NCBI GenBank assembly: GCA_019914995.1
Contig: CM034133.1
Coordinates: forward strand, 9,194,495-9,258,494
DNA length: 64,000 nucleotides
Source of the DNA: Acanthochlamys bracteata
Taxonomy: Eukaryota; Streptophyta; Magnoliopsida; Pandanales; Velloziaceae
Reading direction: 5' to 3'
Both the position numbers and the translations under genes were made by a program. Position 1 is the stretch's first letter, and each line of letters opens with the position of its first letter. The notes beneath the pieces were generated by a model. It saw only the letters and a program-made list of their open reading frames with translations. It was not told the DNA's origin and ran no database searches. Positions 11,492 through 22,933 of this stretch are shown piece after piece.

Positions 11492-14400
11492 ATGGGTCGA
11501 GTGTTTGTGATCAATTTGGATGGCAAGTCCTACAGCTGCAAACACTGTCAGACTAATCTTGGTCTCTATGAGGATATCATCTCCAGGGTAATTTTCAATA
11601 ATTCCTCTCCAATTGATTTTCTCTTTTCTTTCTGTAATTTTTAACTCTGATTTGTTCTTATAAGAAAGTTTGAGATGAAATTATGAGAATTTTCATTTCT
11701 ACTAGATTCTAGAAATTTTTTGCTGGCCTTTATCTTTTTGAATGATTTCGATTGTTGAGTAACTTTTTTTAATCTCAAATTGAAAAAATGTTTGGTGAAG
11801 TTCTTGGTAATTAGATTCCGGTGAATTTTTTTGACGACTGTGATAGTTAGTTTATAAGAATATGTCTGTGTGGCATAAGTTTGTAGTTGGTTTTGCTAAG
11901 AAATTTGATTGCCATAGTTCTCAACACAGACTAAAAAATTGCGTTGAACTCTATTTGAAGTGCATCATTAGTTTTAAGTCATTCACATGATAGTGTTAAT
12001 TCTGATAGGGTGGAGGAGAGTTGATGACTTATGACCTCATAACCAGAGATGGTAGGTACTTGGTTTGGTCTGTTGACTGAAATTGTCAGCTTGTTGGTTA
12101 AATTTATTGTGCACAGATTATTACAATAGTTTCTTAGTAGTTTGATCGTTGTTATTACTTACCTCATAATCAAAGATGATATGTAATTGGTTTGGTCTGT
12201 TGATTGAAACTGTCACCTTGTTTGGTCATTGTTATTAAGAAGTATTACCTTTCTTCATGAAACTGCAGATTCTGCTTCTGCCTGCTGGTTTTGTTATTAT
12301 TCGATTTGACAGATATGACCGTTGTTCTTGCGATATCAACTTCTTGAACAAATTTGAATCTGTTATAAGCATTTTGATTTCTTGATAAATGTTAAGATAA
12401 AAATATTTCTTGTAAACGAAGATTCTTCATCCAACCTCTATAAACAGTCATTCAGTAAACAAGAACCTAAAAGGAAAAATCACTAACGACATAAATGTTT
12501 CTTCTGGAATCTTTCTCTTAAGTCATGATTTCAGCATGTTTGCCCAAAATACGAGTTAGATTTGTTCATAGGATATGTCCTGCAAAAATATCACAGAGCA
12601 TGAAAATTCATAATGATAACTTATACTAGATAAGTTGGTGTTGTTGTGCTAACTTAGTGTTATTTGTTCTTCTATCAGTCTTTCCATAGCAAGCACGGAA
12701 AGGCATACCTCTTCAATAAGGTGTAAGTTCCTTTGGTCATCTTTACATAGAATTATTTAATTGGGATTAGCATCTAGCTTTACTTTTGAGGAAATTTTTT
12801 AATAAATATACTTTGCATAGTTCATCCTTTAAACTTTGTGCTAAGATCTTCTGATGGTTGTTGTGGTTTGGCTATGGTTAGAAAATGGTTTGTTCTAGCT
12901 CAAAATGCGTTCTTCATCTATGTGATTCTGCTTGTCTGTGGTGGAAGAAAGTTCTTTTTCTTTGGGAGGGTGGTCGGAAGTTTTTAAGCAGCAAAGTCTC
13001 ATATATTATATCGTGTTGGGAAAAATTTTGAAATGCTTAAAGTATCTGAGGGAAGCTAGCTGGAAGCCTATTACAAAATTTGGGTCTTTATTATCTTGAC
13101 CTATACCTGCTAACTCCCGAGGATAATGTCTTGTTAGAGATAGGATCCTTTTCAACTTATCTACATCCATATAGGTTGCCCTTGTTAGAATGTAGATGAG
13201 TTTGTGAGGTGGTTTTAGTTCTTCTAACACTTCATGGAAGTGATCTTAGGTATTAAATCCTTAATGATCTCTTACTAGTATGCTTTTATTCAGCGCCAAA
13301 AGTGTTATGGCACATGTTTGATTTAGATTTAACCTGGAAGGATCATATAAATATAGCCCTTTTGAGCTATTTGTTTAAGTTTCTTTAAGATTTTATTATG
13401 AAGCGTCAATGGATTATAGCTATTTGTCGTGGTGTATGCATTTTTCGAATCATCCTTCGGCTCTTTGTAGAGATTCATATTTTCATCCGCATGTGGAATC
13501 AAGAGATCAAATGCTAGTCAAGCCTGTTAAGTTTTAAATTTGGTGTATTTTATATGATTTCTACTGGATACATTTTGTGTCACACAGTTACGTATCATCA
13601 TCTAGACAGACTACTATGTGCAACCCTCATCCTGAAATGTCCTAGTATTACAACATCTTGAAGTCAGTACGGTACCTTTCACTAGTGCACCATAGTCTGT
13701 TATACTAAATTCTCCTATCTAACATTCATGTATGTTGAAACAGCTTGTTTAAAGTTAGTTAGAACTTTATACAACATGAGTAGTGGGTGAATTTGATGGA
13801 AGTGACTATGAATCTTTGGTGCTGCTAGCAACTCCGTGTATATATGCAGCTGCAGTTTATAATAGGTGATCTGTCGATTGAAGTCTCTTCTTTCTTTCTT
13901 TCATTCCTTAGGATGTTGTTTGCTTGCTAACCTACGAAAACTTACCTCCTCTTAAAGGAAGAAAGTAGCAGCGCACTAGTGGTTACCATTCATATGTTTG
14001 CTTTCGATCTTAGCAGTGTAAACGTGACAGTCGGGAGTAAAGAGGAACGATTAATGATTACTGGTGTGCATACTGTTGCTGACATATTCTGCGTTGGCTG
14101 CGGGTCCATTGTGGGATGGAAATATGTAAGCCTGAAGGACCGTTCTCTGCATCTTCACAACTTATATATTTTGGAACTATTGCTTATCTTGAACTATATT
14201 TCAGGAAACTGCTCATGAAAAGAGCCAGAAGTATAAGGAAGGCAAATTCATCCTTGAGAGGTGCTTTTGAGTTCCCTAGTCTTATATTGTTAAAAGTAAT
14301 ATACAACAAGACAATATGATGTGCAGTTGAAGTTGACTACATTATTTCTTACATCTACAGCAAAATTTTTGCCTAGGCTGATAAAAAACAACCAAATATG

Positions 14401-14513
14401 TCAAAACAATTTCTTTTTGTTTGAGCAGGTTCAAGGTGATAGGCCCTGATGGAGCACACTACTGGGTTAGTCCCGAGCCTCAGGTCATCAGTAGTGACGC
14501 CGATGATGCTTGA
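11492..14513 (+). CDS. Yippee-like zinc-binding protein, five exons
   Basis: CDS join(11492..11587, 12679..12722, 14017..14125, 14205..14260, 14429..14513), 129 residues, the usual length of plant Yippee-like proteins. All junctions are GT-AG and the phases fit. The protein starts [19 protein letters not shown] and has Cys16/Cys19 and Cys72/Cys75, giving the exact family spacing C-X2-C-X52-C-X2-C. It also has [39 protein letters not shown], and a C-terminal [16 protein letters not shown] followed by an acidic tail ending in DADDA. The domain is a beta-rich zinc fold related to cereblon/Mis18. Relatives in animals and fungi take part in CTLH/GID ubiquitin-ligase-type complexes, but the plant role is poorly defined. 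The introns (1.1 and 1.3 kb for the first two) hold no other gene that I recognise. Confidence 0.95.
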
Positions 14514-15800
14514 TTGAAACAAACTGATTTAAAACGCCATTTCGTCGGCGCAAATGTAAATTCTTCTTTTTGCATTCATCTTTAGGTTGACAATTAACCG
14601 TTTCTCTAAAAAAATTCTTCTTCCTGTTGTGTTTTCATCATTGTTCGTAAATAAAATTGACGCATTTGAAATATATGTTATTTTTTTTACTATTCAGTAC
14701 GTAGGATTACTGGGTTAACGTAAATCGATTTGAATGCACAGGAATTATTTTGCATAAAAACATCAATATGGTGCTCAGGGTTCGCGCTTTCAAGAATTTG
14801 GAAAATACCTAACCCCTAACTACTGCTGATACATAATATGTACTTAGACCTACAAGGGAAGTTTGAAAATACTTATGAAAAAGAATTATTTTTAAAAATA
14901 CAAAATACTTTAAAACTTATTTTAAAAACTAACTTAATTTTTTTGATTAAAAAAAATTATATATATATATACATATTATTTTAAAACATATTACAAAATT
15001 CATAATATGAAATATTTTTAAATAAAAACTTTTCCACAAGCTAAGCCAAACGATTCCCCAAGTGATCTTTATTTTTGAAGGTGAAATTTTGTAAGATCTA
15101 AAACAAAAAGAACTTTTCCAAAAATTTAAGAAACGCAGAAGGGTACAAGAAATTTTCTAATCTTCTTTCTTCTAATTTGTTTTAAGTATTATAAGATAAT
15201 AATTAATAGAGTTGAGCAGATATTCTTACAACTAATTGTTAACACCTAATGTCAAAAAATTAACTTACAACTTAACTTTACTCAAACAAGCTCTATTGGA
15301 TGTTGCATATATATGCCACCTATTCTTATATTACTTTCTTTCTCTTGTTGTCAACTACTAACTAAAGAAAATCATTGTTGACACTTGACACAAAATTTTG
15401 GTTTTGCTTTTCGCGGTATTCTTCTGCACCATCTCTTATTGTCAATAGATTTTTGCTGTAAACTAACATCCCCTTTGACAATTTAACTATATATATGTGA
15501 CACATTAAGTTTATATATATTTTTATTACAAAAGTTTAATCTGATAACTTATCAAGAATTTTAAAATAATATTCTAATTAAAATATGTACCGAAGTGTGA
15601 TATTAGTTAGAGAAGCAAATAACGTCGACTGTCCTGTTCTTTATTTTATTTCATATTTTTGTTCGTTTTGATCCTTTTGGTTTTGGTACGGTTTTAATAT
15701 AAACTTTTTTCTAAATAAAAAATATTTATTGTTAAAAATTAAAAATTATCTTTCAACAGCAAACGCCTCCTTAGGAACATGTAATCCAACTGTGTCGCAT
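14514..15800. other. A+T-rich intergenic DNA with a MITE-like segment
   Basis: Between the Yippee gene and the first 4TM copy. A MITE-like A/T block spans about 14866-15060; its right edge, AAGCTAAGCCAAACGATTCCCC, resembles the inverted terminus of the abundant MITE family seen elsewhere in the window. Confidence 0.45.
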
Positions 15801-15883
15801 GTATATAAACCACTTCAACATTAGCGATTAGGAGAAAACAAGAACATCCCTCTTCCCTGCAGCTGGAGTTCCCTTTCTCAATC

Positions 15884-16102
15884 ATGGTTTCAGATGCTAG
15901 CCGAGCGGAGGTCCAGGAGCAAAGCAATAGCAACATGGAGCTTCTCAGATCTGATGATTCTTCAGAAAGAAAAGATTACTCGAAATTCTCATTTGTGATT
16001 ACAAGCGTTGCGGCTGCCGGTTTACTTGGATTATTCGAAGGTTACATGGGCAGCTCCTCTGCTCCCGCAAATGCTCATGCACCACCGCAGAAGCAAAAAT
16101 AA
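15884..16102 (+). CDS. 4TM family copy A: truncated, single-helix protein (72 aa)
   Basis: The frame begins MVSDASRAEVQEQSNSN and stays almost identical to the full-length copy at 36114 through the hydrophilic N-tail and first membrane helix (about residues 37-57). It then diverges after NAHA and stops (PPQKQK). Helices 2-4 and the acidic C-tail are missing, and the following DNA is not recognisably homologous. A TATA-like GTATATAAAC lies at 15801-15810, 74 bp before the ATG, and an AATAAAATG word follows at about 16138. It could be a pseudogene or an expressed one-helix derivative; the sequence cannot decide. The family is not one I recognise. Confidence 0.55.
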   Translation: MVSDASRAEVQEQSNSNMELLRSDDSSERKDYSKFSFVITSVAAAGLLGLFEGYMGSSSAPANAHAPPQKQK

Positions 16103-17079
16103 CCAATTGAACGGGATCTTGTTACGTAAAAGTGATAATAAAATGACTGATCATGCAAAGTCACATTAGAAGTAATATAGTATCAGAAAATGCATTGACG
16201 TTATATACGTTAAAGGAATAGCCTATCTTACTTCAAATGCATCAACGCATTGACGTAATATAGTATATAGTCCTTCTACCATTTTCTTTTATACATTTGA
16301 AGATATATAGTATAACGATGGCAACAACTTTCTAATTATTTTATTTGCTACAGCTAAGTGACGATGTGCGGTTGAAGGTTTCTGCACATTACTAAATACG
16401 TAACTACGTTAAAATTTTAATATTTTTCTAATTTTAAATAATTTTTTAAATATACATAAAAGTATATTAAAAAAAAATTAAAAATTAAAAACTATTAAAT
16501 TTTTTGCTGAAGGTCATGGTAAGGCTATTTCGTCAACATAATATCCTCCAACCCCGCAAGAAGTTATATATATGAATGCAAGAAGTTTATTTTATTTTAT
16601 GTTGGAAGCGTATCCTGTGTCCACGTGTTTGTTTAGGACAAACCACTTCTCCCATGTTCTTTTAAAAATCTGTTATATACATGACACTGGCTTGTTTCCT
16701 TTCATACATTGACCGTTTAAATTTAATATGCTTAATTTTAAAATTTTTTATTTTATAAACACACTCAAACGCCTTTTAGAGCAATCCACTCTCCTGTTCT
16801 TTATATATATGATACTAGTTTGTCTGTAGCATTAACCATCTCAAGATAACATTGCTCCTTGAGGTAGAATACGAGTCTATCACTCTTTATTAGTAGGAAA
16901 CAAAGTTCTTCTCCTATAAACAAAAGAGTGTTGCGGTTCAAGGTAAACACAGTCTATTATTTCTTTGATTTTGTTATCATTTATATTTTTAGGATAAACA
17001 TTAACAGAGTTTAAAAAATATATATAGTATTTAAAAGTCTTAAACACAAATTTAACGGTTTGGATTTGATCCTCCGATG
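16103..17079. repeat. Duplicated 5' flanking block of a 4TM copy
   Basis: This non-coding stretch contains segments that recur in the window. About 16185-16325 matches 27510-27650. About 16315-16560 matches parts of 25900-26110 and 27640-27770. About 16858-17010 (GAGGTAGAATACGAGTC onwards) matches 27789-27945. It is the upstream region of copy B, duplicated with or without the gene. Confidence 0.6.
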
Positions 17080-17729
17080 AGGTTCAGGCAACATGATTTT
17101 TATGTTTTTTGTTTTCTTTTTATTTTATTTTAGTTTTCTTCATATATTTAAAGATAAAAATTCAACAGAGCTAAACGTTTACGTAGTCTTTCAAAATACA
17201 GAAATAAAGCAATCACAAGATGGAGTCGTTGATAGCAGCAGAAAGAAGAGGCTACTTGAAGTTCTCATTTGCCATTACAAACATTGCGGCCACCGCTATA
17301 CTTGGAGTATTCTTAAACTACATTGGGAGCTCATCGGCTGCTGCAAAAGCACATCAACACGTACAAACAAAAGTTTGCATCTTATTTCTAACAGCTGCTT
17401 TTGTATCTGCCGCAGCACTGATGGTAGCTGCAAATCAATACACTTGCTTAAAAGTTTCAATAGAAGTTCTCAAAACCCTCAAATACACCTCTTTTGTGTC
17501 CCTAACTATTTCGCTGTTTTATATTGGGGCTATATTTTTGAAAGCCCTTATCGTTGTTGCTATAGTGATTGCCTTCCTACCAACCCTACTAGTGAGTCTC
17601 ATACTCAGCTTGAAAGGCAACAGAGGTCTTCAGGGCGACGCCAATACTCAAACCAGACTCGCCCAATCGCCTGGAGCTGCCCAAGAAACACAACACGAGT
17701 CAGAACAGCATATAACGACAATACTGTAA
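17080..17729 (+). CDS. 4TM family copy B (169-aa frame from 17220)
   Basis: The readable protein runs from ATG 17220 to 17729. It starts MESLIAAERRGYLKFSFAIT and has four hydrophobic segments and a polar tail. Upstream, 17080-17091 (GATGAGGTTCAG) matches the end of a short first exon. It is followed by an intron-like stretch that starts GCAACATG instead of the GTAACATG of the 43255 copy and ends ACAG at about 17196. The second exon then reads AAATAAAGC, where other copies have GAACAAAGC. The ancestral first exon therefore runs into a stop, and translation would have to begin at 17220. Near the end a frame slip replaces the usual DNIVIET terminus with TTIL. An AATAAA follows the stop. It may still be expressed, but its ends are decayed compared with the 36114 and 43255 copies. 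Confidence 0.6.
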
Positions 17730-17924
17730 TCGAAACATAAATCCACAAGGGGCTGAATAAAAGCGGGACAAGACAATGCCCAACCATGCAAAAATGAAAG
17801 TGATGTATCAAGCATTCTGTTGTAAGTTACATATGTCTTTAGAAGAGATTGTCAATTCTCCCTAACTGTTCCTACTATAATGAAGTGAAATACCTGCTAT
17901 AATGAAGTGAAGCCGCGTTCATGC

Positions 17925-18785
17925 AGTAAATCTTAACAAAATTTGTCTGCCAATGTAGTTTACTGATTCGAGCAATGAAAGAAGAAGTAACTTGTAACTA
18001 TGAATTCCTGGAGCGATGTTGAGAAGAGTTGACACCAGGTTCAGTAAATCATAGAGGTTTACGACCAAAATGCTCTTCATGTTTGCAAACATCTTCACAT
18101 CATTTGGCAGATAACCCACCTAATTAAATAGCACAGCACATTGTCATATAACAATTCCGGCAGAAGGAATTGCAATTAGAACAGCGAAAAATCATTGACA
18201 AAAGAGGAACACCACATACCTCATGTCCTATATGCAAGAATCAGCTTTCCATATATGGCTGAACATGCAGAAGCATTGTTAACGAATAAGTTAATGGATT
18301 ACTGCATCTCTAGAAACATCTGCCACAGCTGGCCAGGAACATTCTTCTGCCAATGTACTCAAACGCAGCTAGATTCTTGCAATTGGAACCATCCAACTCC
18401 TGCCACTGTAAGCCTTTGCAGTTGATCCTTGAAGATGCTTCAGTTGGTGCAGCGAATGAACGATATTAGACAGCATCATATAGAACTCAATGAACAATTT
18501 CTCGAGAATTGGTGAGTGGTGCAAAATTATCTGAAATATCTTCGTTGCTGATGACAATGCGCTCAGCTGAAGATCTTTCAGATTCTTACCAAAATCTTCA
18601 ATCCAGCAGGCAGAGGTACCACGCACTTGGTGAGATATAGATACTGTGGATGAGATCCTCTCTTCTATAAACAAATAGGTAGCAAGGGAATTCATAGATT
18701 TTGCTGCCTCTATTGACAAGCAACACCTAGGTAATAAGTCAAGAACTAACTTTGAGGATTCAATGCAGCAACGAATTCGAGCCAC
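17925..18785 (-). pseudogene. F-box/LRR-type protein remnant 1
   Basis: Minus-strand fragments. 18369-18785 reads as a 138-residue frame containing IEDFGKNLKDLQLSALSSAT and IILHHSPILEKLFIEFYMM, in the style of leucine-rich segments of plant F-box/FBD/LRR proteins. 17925-18116 is a separate exon (GYLPNDVKMFANMKSILVVN) preceded by an acceptor-like ttaattag. No F-box itself was found here. A homologous set lies at 44100-45267, where an F-box-like stretch is visible. Both sets follow a 4TM copy, so they belong to a duplicated block. The family call rests on pattern recognition and is moderate. The fragments are probably not functional. Confidence 0.45.
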
Positions 18786-18839
18786 CTATCAATGCACTCA
18801 GTGGCTTTTAGACATTGGGTATTCTACCACAAAATATTG

Positions 18840-19077
18840 CATGTTGGTGTTGTTGGCTTGAGTCGGGGCATCTGCACGAAGTGAAGTGCGAGGGGCGTCT
18901 GCACGAAGTCCTCGACCGTAGCTTCTTCGAGAGCTACTCAATTTAATGAGATTTCTGCAGCGGAGGGAACTGGGCGGCGTGAGAGAGCCGCTTGTTCCAG
19001 AAGCTTCGTCGACGTCTGCAACAGATGCGTCCACACTCCCATCTTACATTGCCGCCTCCACCGCCAACACCTGCCAT
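18840..19077 (-). pseudogene. NUP93 first-exon remnant (frameshifted)
   Basis: Reading the minus strand from ATG 19042, the peptide MGVWTHLLQTSTKLLEQAA is followed in other frames by AQFPPLQ, then NLIKLSSSRRSYG and DAPTQ. In that order these match the N-terminus of plant nuclear pore protein NUP93, which has a W-x-x-LL-STKLLEQAA-PSAQFPPLQRNLDQLE pattern. At least two frame changes are needed and nothing of the remaining protein follows, so it is a dead 5' fragment. A Gly-rich start (MAGVGGGGGN, ATG at 19077) lies just upstream. A plausible TATA (19411-19420) and pyrimidine-rich leader upstream suggest the old promoter moved with it. Confidence 0.55.
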
Positions 19078-19410
19078 CGCGCCTTCTCAGATGGAAACCC
19101 TAGCTCGTCAGCGGGACAGGGTTTAGCAGAAATTTTGGTTGGATTTCGGCTACCCTTCAATCCCAACGCCGTCAAAATCAAAACCCTAGAATTGAATCGA
19201 ATCCGAACGAAAGTTTAAAGGGCGTATGGAATTGATCGAAGGTACATAGAAGGAAGCCAGACGAAGAATAGGTACGATCGGCGCTGGGGAGGAATCATCC
19301 AGTGGAAGATTGATCACGAGGGAGGAGTGGGGTGGAGCTCGGCTGCGAACCGAACGATTAGGAATGGGGGAGGAGAGAAACGAGAGATAAGACAGCGCCC
19401 AGCGGGTATG

Positions 19411-19420
19411 GATTTATACA
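19411..19420 (-). promoter_or_regulatory. TATA-like box of the NUP93 remnant
   Basis: TGTATAAATC on the minus strand, about 335 bp before the first ATG of the NUP93-like fragment, followed by a pyrimidine-rich leader. Confidence 0.35.
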
Positions 19421-19499
19421 CAGCGTAATTCTGCAAACTTAACAGGGGCGAAACAGACATTGGCTATAAATTTGTTAAAATATATAAAACAAAAATTAG

Positions 19500-19625
19500 A
19501 ATGAAACGGAGGCGGAATACATTCCCAAACGGTGCTCAGTAACTCTCTTACCTTACAAGCATCTATACATACATGATGCTTTACAAATGCCTTAGACAAG
19601 AACTACATATTTTATTAACTTTTTT
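19500..19625. repeat. Segment duplicated at about 28675-28800
   Basis: GGCGGAATACATTCCCAAAC through CATGATGCTTTACAAATGCC and TTCAATGTACTTAAA recurs with small changes at about 28675-28805. Non-coding; part of the block duplications. Confidence 0.7.
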
Positions 19626-19639
19626 CAATGTACTTAAAT

Positions 19640-19855
19640 TGTTATTAGGGGTTGTTTTAACATTCTAATGATAAAAGTTTTTAAATAAAAATATTTTTAT
19701 TTTATTTCATAACTCTTTTTTTATTTCAAAAATATTAATAAAAATAAATAATAATAAATTTTTACAACATAATTTTTTTATATTTTTAAAATTTTTAAAT
19801 AAATATTATAAAATATTATAAAAATTTTATTAAAAAATAAATATGGAGGGAAGCG
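19640..19855. repeat. MITE-like A+T-rich element
   Basis: A block with A/T-rich interior and edge GGGGTTGTTTTAACATTCT, resembling the MITE family GGGAGTGTTTGGNATTGCTTAT. The right edge is degraded. Confidence 0.4.
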
Positions 19856-19857
19856 TT

Positions 19858-19926
19858 CCGTCAAATAGCTCCTATAAATATTTTTCTACACGACTACGCC
19901 AAATAGCCCCTATAAATATTTTTCTA
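19858..19926. repeat. Two tandem copies of a ~36-bp unit
   Basis: CAAATAGCTCCTATAAATAT and CAAATAGCCCCTATAAATAT start two nearly identical units, each ending in TTTTTCTA. Confidence 0.75.
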
Positions 19927-19974
19927 ACAAAGGGTTATCAAAATTATCTAGTGAAACATTGATTTAAAAAATAG

Positions 19975-20585
19975 TCCGAACATTGAACTGAAAAATTGTC
20001 TGGTTCAACGGATCACGGGTTGACCCGTCGGATCAATAGATTAAACCGTCATGTCAAAAATATGAAAGCGTTGATGGTAGTACGAACGCTTACTATTTCG
20101 AAAGAAAAAATAATAAATTTTTTTTTTATTAGAACGCATAAAAGAAAAAATAAACTAAGAAAAAAGATATAGAAAAATAAAAAAATATTTTAAATAATAA
20201 ATTTCAAAAGAAATTTTTTATTTTAAAATAATTTTATTATTTTTCTTACAATAACAAAATTAGTAATATAAAAACTTAAAAATCACTAATAATAAATATT
20301 TACAAATAAAATATAACAAATTTATATTTTATATTATCACATCCAAATGTAAAATATAAAGTATATATTATATTTCAATATAAGGCTACTAATAATTATT
20401 TTTGCATTAATATATCACAAAATTAAATTTTTAAAATTTAATTTAACCCGATTTGATCCGAACGAGCGGATCGATCGGATCGAAGCGGATCAGAACGGAT
20501 CGATTGCATAAACGATTTTATTATAAATTCGGAACGATTTATATTCCGAATTGACAGTTTCGATTCGGGTTTTATAACTATGTCT
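19975..20585. repeat. Possible GATC-rich MITE, degenerate ends
   Basis: The left part has GGTTGACCCGTCGGATC-like words and the right part has multiple CGGATCGATC and GAACGGATCG words around an A/T-rich core. This is the composition of plant MITEs with GATCCGA-rich termini, but I could not fix inverted ends or a target duplication. Confidence 0.35.
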
Positions 20586-21166
20586 GAAACAACACAACAT
20601 ACAGGAAATTCAAAACTTGGAAGACTCCTCCTTGAAGATTAAGTTATTCTTAATGATTGTCCTTTGAATCCCAGCAATACCGTCAACTCCAACAAATCTG
20701 GTGGATGCACAGAGAATTTTAAGAAAAACACTTCCATATGGTTGCATTTAGATCACACTGGAGGTCGCACTTGAAACACTAGACTGCAATCGAGTGCCGT
20801 TTTGTGCTATCAACATGAAGTCGCATATGTCGCATTTAGGTTAAACAACAGGAATCGCTTTGTCGTTATTTAGAATAAAATTTTAAAGAAATATTGAAAT
20901 AAGTTATCTTACTAAGATTCAGAGTTGGATCTCTTAAATGAAAAATAATTATTCTTATCGGTTGAACTATGACATATTTTAAAACAATTCACAATATTCA
21001 TTATTAAATAATTTGTACAATCTTTTGCGATCTTATGCGACACTACGCAAGCATATTTAGTAAATCAAAACTTTACTTAGTATTAATATTTATTTATACA
21101 TATTGAAGACATTCATAATATTTCTCAGAATCAATACATGTTTCAAATATTTTATGAATACACTAA

Positions 21167-21398
21167 GGGTGTGTTTACCTTGTAGGTGAAGTGAGTTTTT
21201 TGATAACTCACTTCACCCAAATTAAAAAATCAAATAAAAAATTAAAAATATTTAATAAAAAATAAAATTATTTATTAATAAAATATTTATAGTAAGTTTT
21301 AAAAATAATTTTTTTTAAAAAATTTATAATTTTGTATGTATTTTATATTAAAAGTGAGTTTAAAAAAAAGTGAATTTTTGGTGTTGGTAAACACGCCC
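21167..21398. mobile_element. Tourist-like (PIF/Harbinger) MITE, TSD TAA
   Basis: Terminal inverted repeats GGGTGTGTTTACC and GGTAAACACGCCC (one mismatch) bound a 232-bp A/T-rich element. The target duplication TAA lies at 21164-21166 and 21399-21401. A 3-bp TWA duplication and a GGG start are typical of Tourist-like MITEs. Just inside the left end is a perfect 13-bp inverted repeat (GGTGAAGTGAGTT) with a 7-nt loop. Confidence 0.88.
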
Positions 21399-21474
21399 TA
21401 AAAATCACACCGGAAGAGTGAATGATCAATTTTGAGCCTGCAAAGAATTTAATCTTAAGACTAAAAACTGAATG

Positions 21475-21726
21475 AAAAACATTTGGGATTGCTTATGAAA
21501 TAGAATTTTTGTAAAATGAAAGGTATTTTTGTCCTTTTTAAAAAACGAGCTCTATTTTTTTACTTCAAAAAAAAAAAATACAATAAAAAGATCTCACTCC
21601 GTAGAATTTTTTTACACTTTCTAAATTTTTAAATAAATTTTTTATATACTTATAAAATATGTATTGAAAAATATAAAATAAAAAATTGAAAAGGAGGGTT
21701 GAGGATAAGCAATTCCAAACACTCCC
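21475..21726. mobile_element. MITE of the GGGAGTGTTTGG family
   Basis: The right end reads ATAAGCAATTCCAAACACTCCC. The left end, decayed at its first bases, reads ATTTGGGATTGCTTATG, complementary over about 15 bases. The interior contains AAATAAATTTTTTATATACTT, shared with copies at 22676-22933 and elsewhere. The left target duplication is no longer clear. Confidence 0.75.
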
Positions 21727-21989
21727 TTAAGCTTTTCCCACCGCAATACGACTAGAATAATATACCCAGTGAATTAAATATTAATATTAGTCAACATCAA
21801 AGAGTTGACAGGAAGTTCCTGCGCGGTGTTATGATGCCTTGGTGCAAGTTTATAATTGTCAGAAGTCTTATTAATAATAACTAAGAAGCTCCACATAAAC
21901 CGGCCGACTTCAGCGGCGGAGAGTTGGGTGGTCTTGATTCAAACTCCATAAAAGCTTCCCAACATTAGCAGTTGCACAATATTGACATA

Positions 21990-22035
21990 GAGGCCATTTT
22001 GTTTCTGCAGTAGTATTTGAGTTATCGCTCTATAC
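21990..22035 (+). promoter_or_regulatory. Conserved 4TM promoter element (copy C)
   Basis: AGGCCATTTTGTTTCTGCAG, then TAGTATTTGAGTTATCGCTC, is repeated with few changes before copy G (36013-36064) and, on the minus strand, before copy D (26968-27020). The TATA part seen in D and G (CTATTTATAG) is altered to CTATACTACA here. Confidence 0.6.
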
Positions 22036-22429
22036 TACACGAGAAAACAAACAAGGTTCTTTCCTACAGCTGAGTTCCCTTTCTCAATCATGATTTCAAA
22101 TGCTAGCCGATGTGAGGTTCAGGAACAAAGCATTAACTACATGGAGCTGATGAGAGCTGATGATGCTGCAGAAAGAACAGATCACTTGAATTTCTCATTT
22201 GTCATTACAAGCATTGCTGCTACCGGTGTACTTGGACTATTCGCAGGTTACATCAGTAGCTCATCTGCCGCAGTAAAAATATAACAAATAATAATTATTA
22301 TCTTATAATTATATAATAATAATTTGTTAATATTAATAATATAAATAACTTGCTTTCAGATTCCAATACAAATTCTTGAAACCCTCAAATATATATGTTA
22401 TTGCCCGGCATCATATTTTTAAAAGTCTT

Positions 22430-22627
22430 CGAAAACGTTTGGCATTTCATTTCACTCAATTTTAAAAACTTATTTATTTCATATATTTAATAAATACTAA
22501 TTTAATAATTTATAAAATTTTAGTTAAATTTTAGAAAATTTTTAAATAAAAATATTAATTTATTTTTTGGAATAAATAAAATTACTTTCCATCTTAAAAT
22601 TGCTCCAATTTAAACACTCCAAACACC
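22430..22627. mobile_element. MITE inside copy C, TSD CTT
   Basis: Ends GAAAACGTTTGGCATTTCAT and ATTTAAACACTCCAAACACC. The 3-bp target CTT lies at 22427-22429 and 22628-22630. Removing the element and one CTT restores continuity with the other 4TM copies apart from a few substitutions and a short gap. Confidence 0.75.
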
Positions 22628-22675
22628 CTTGTCCGCAATTGTGATTGCCTTCTTACCAACCCTGCTAGTAATTCT

Positions 22676-22933
22676 GGCGGCGTTTGGAATTGTTTATGAA
22701 ATAGAATTTTTCTAATATAGAAGATATTTTTATTTTTTTTGAAAAATGAGCTATATTTTTTTTACTTTTAAAAAATAATAAAAATATGTAATAAAAAAAT
22801 CTCACTTCGTAGAATTTTTTTACACTTTCTAAATTTTTAAATAAATTTTTTATATACTTATAAAATATGTATTAAAAAATATATAATTAAAAATTAAAAA
22901 ATTTTGTGAGAAAAAGCAAAAACAAACGCCCTC
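22676..22933. mobile_element. Second MITE inside copy C, TSD TCT
   Basis: Left end GGCGGCGTTTGGAATTGTTT; right end AAAAACAAACGCCCTC. Target TCT lies at 22673-22675 and 22934-22936, and the intact copies read ATTCTCATAC at this site. Its interior is nearly the same as that of the element at 21475-21726. Confidence 0.85.

Noticed and set aside
13006..13230. 74-codon minus-strand frame inside the second Yippee intron
   Set aside because: No homology recognised, no promoter or splice support.
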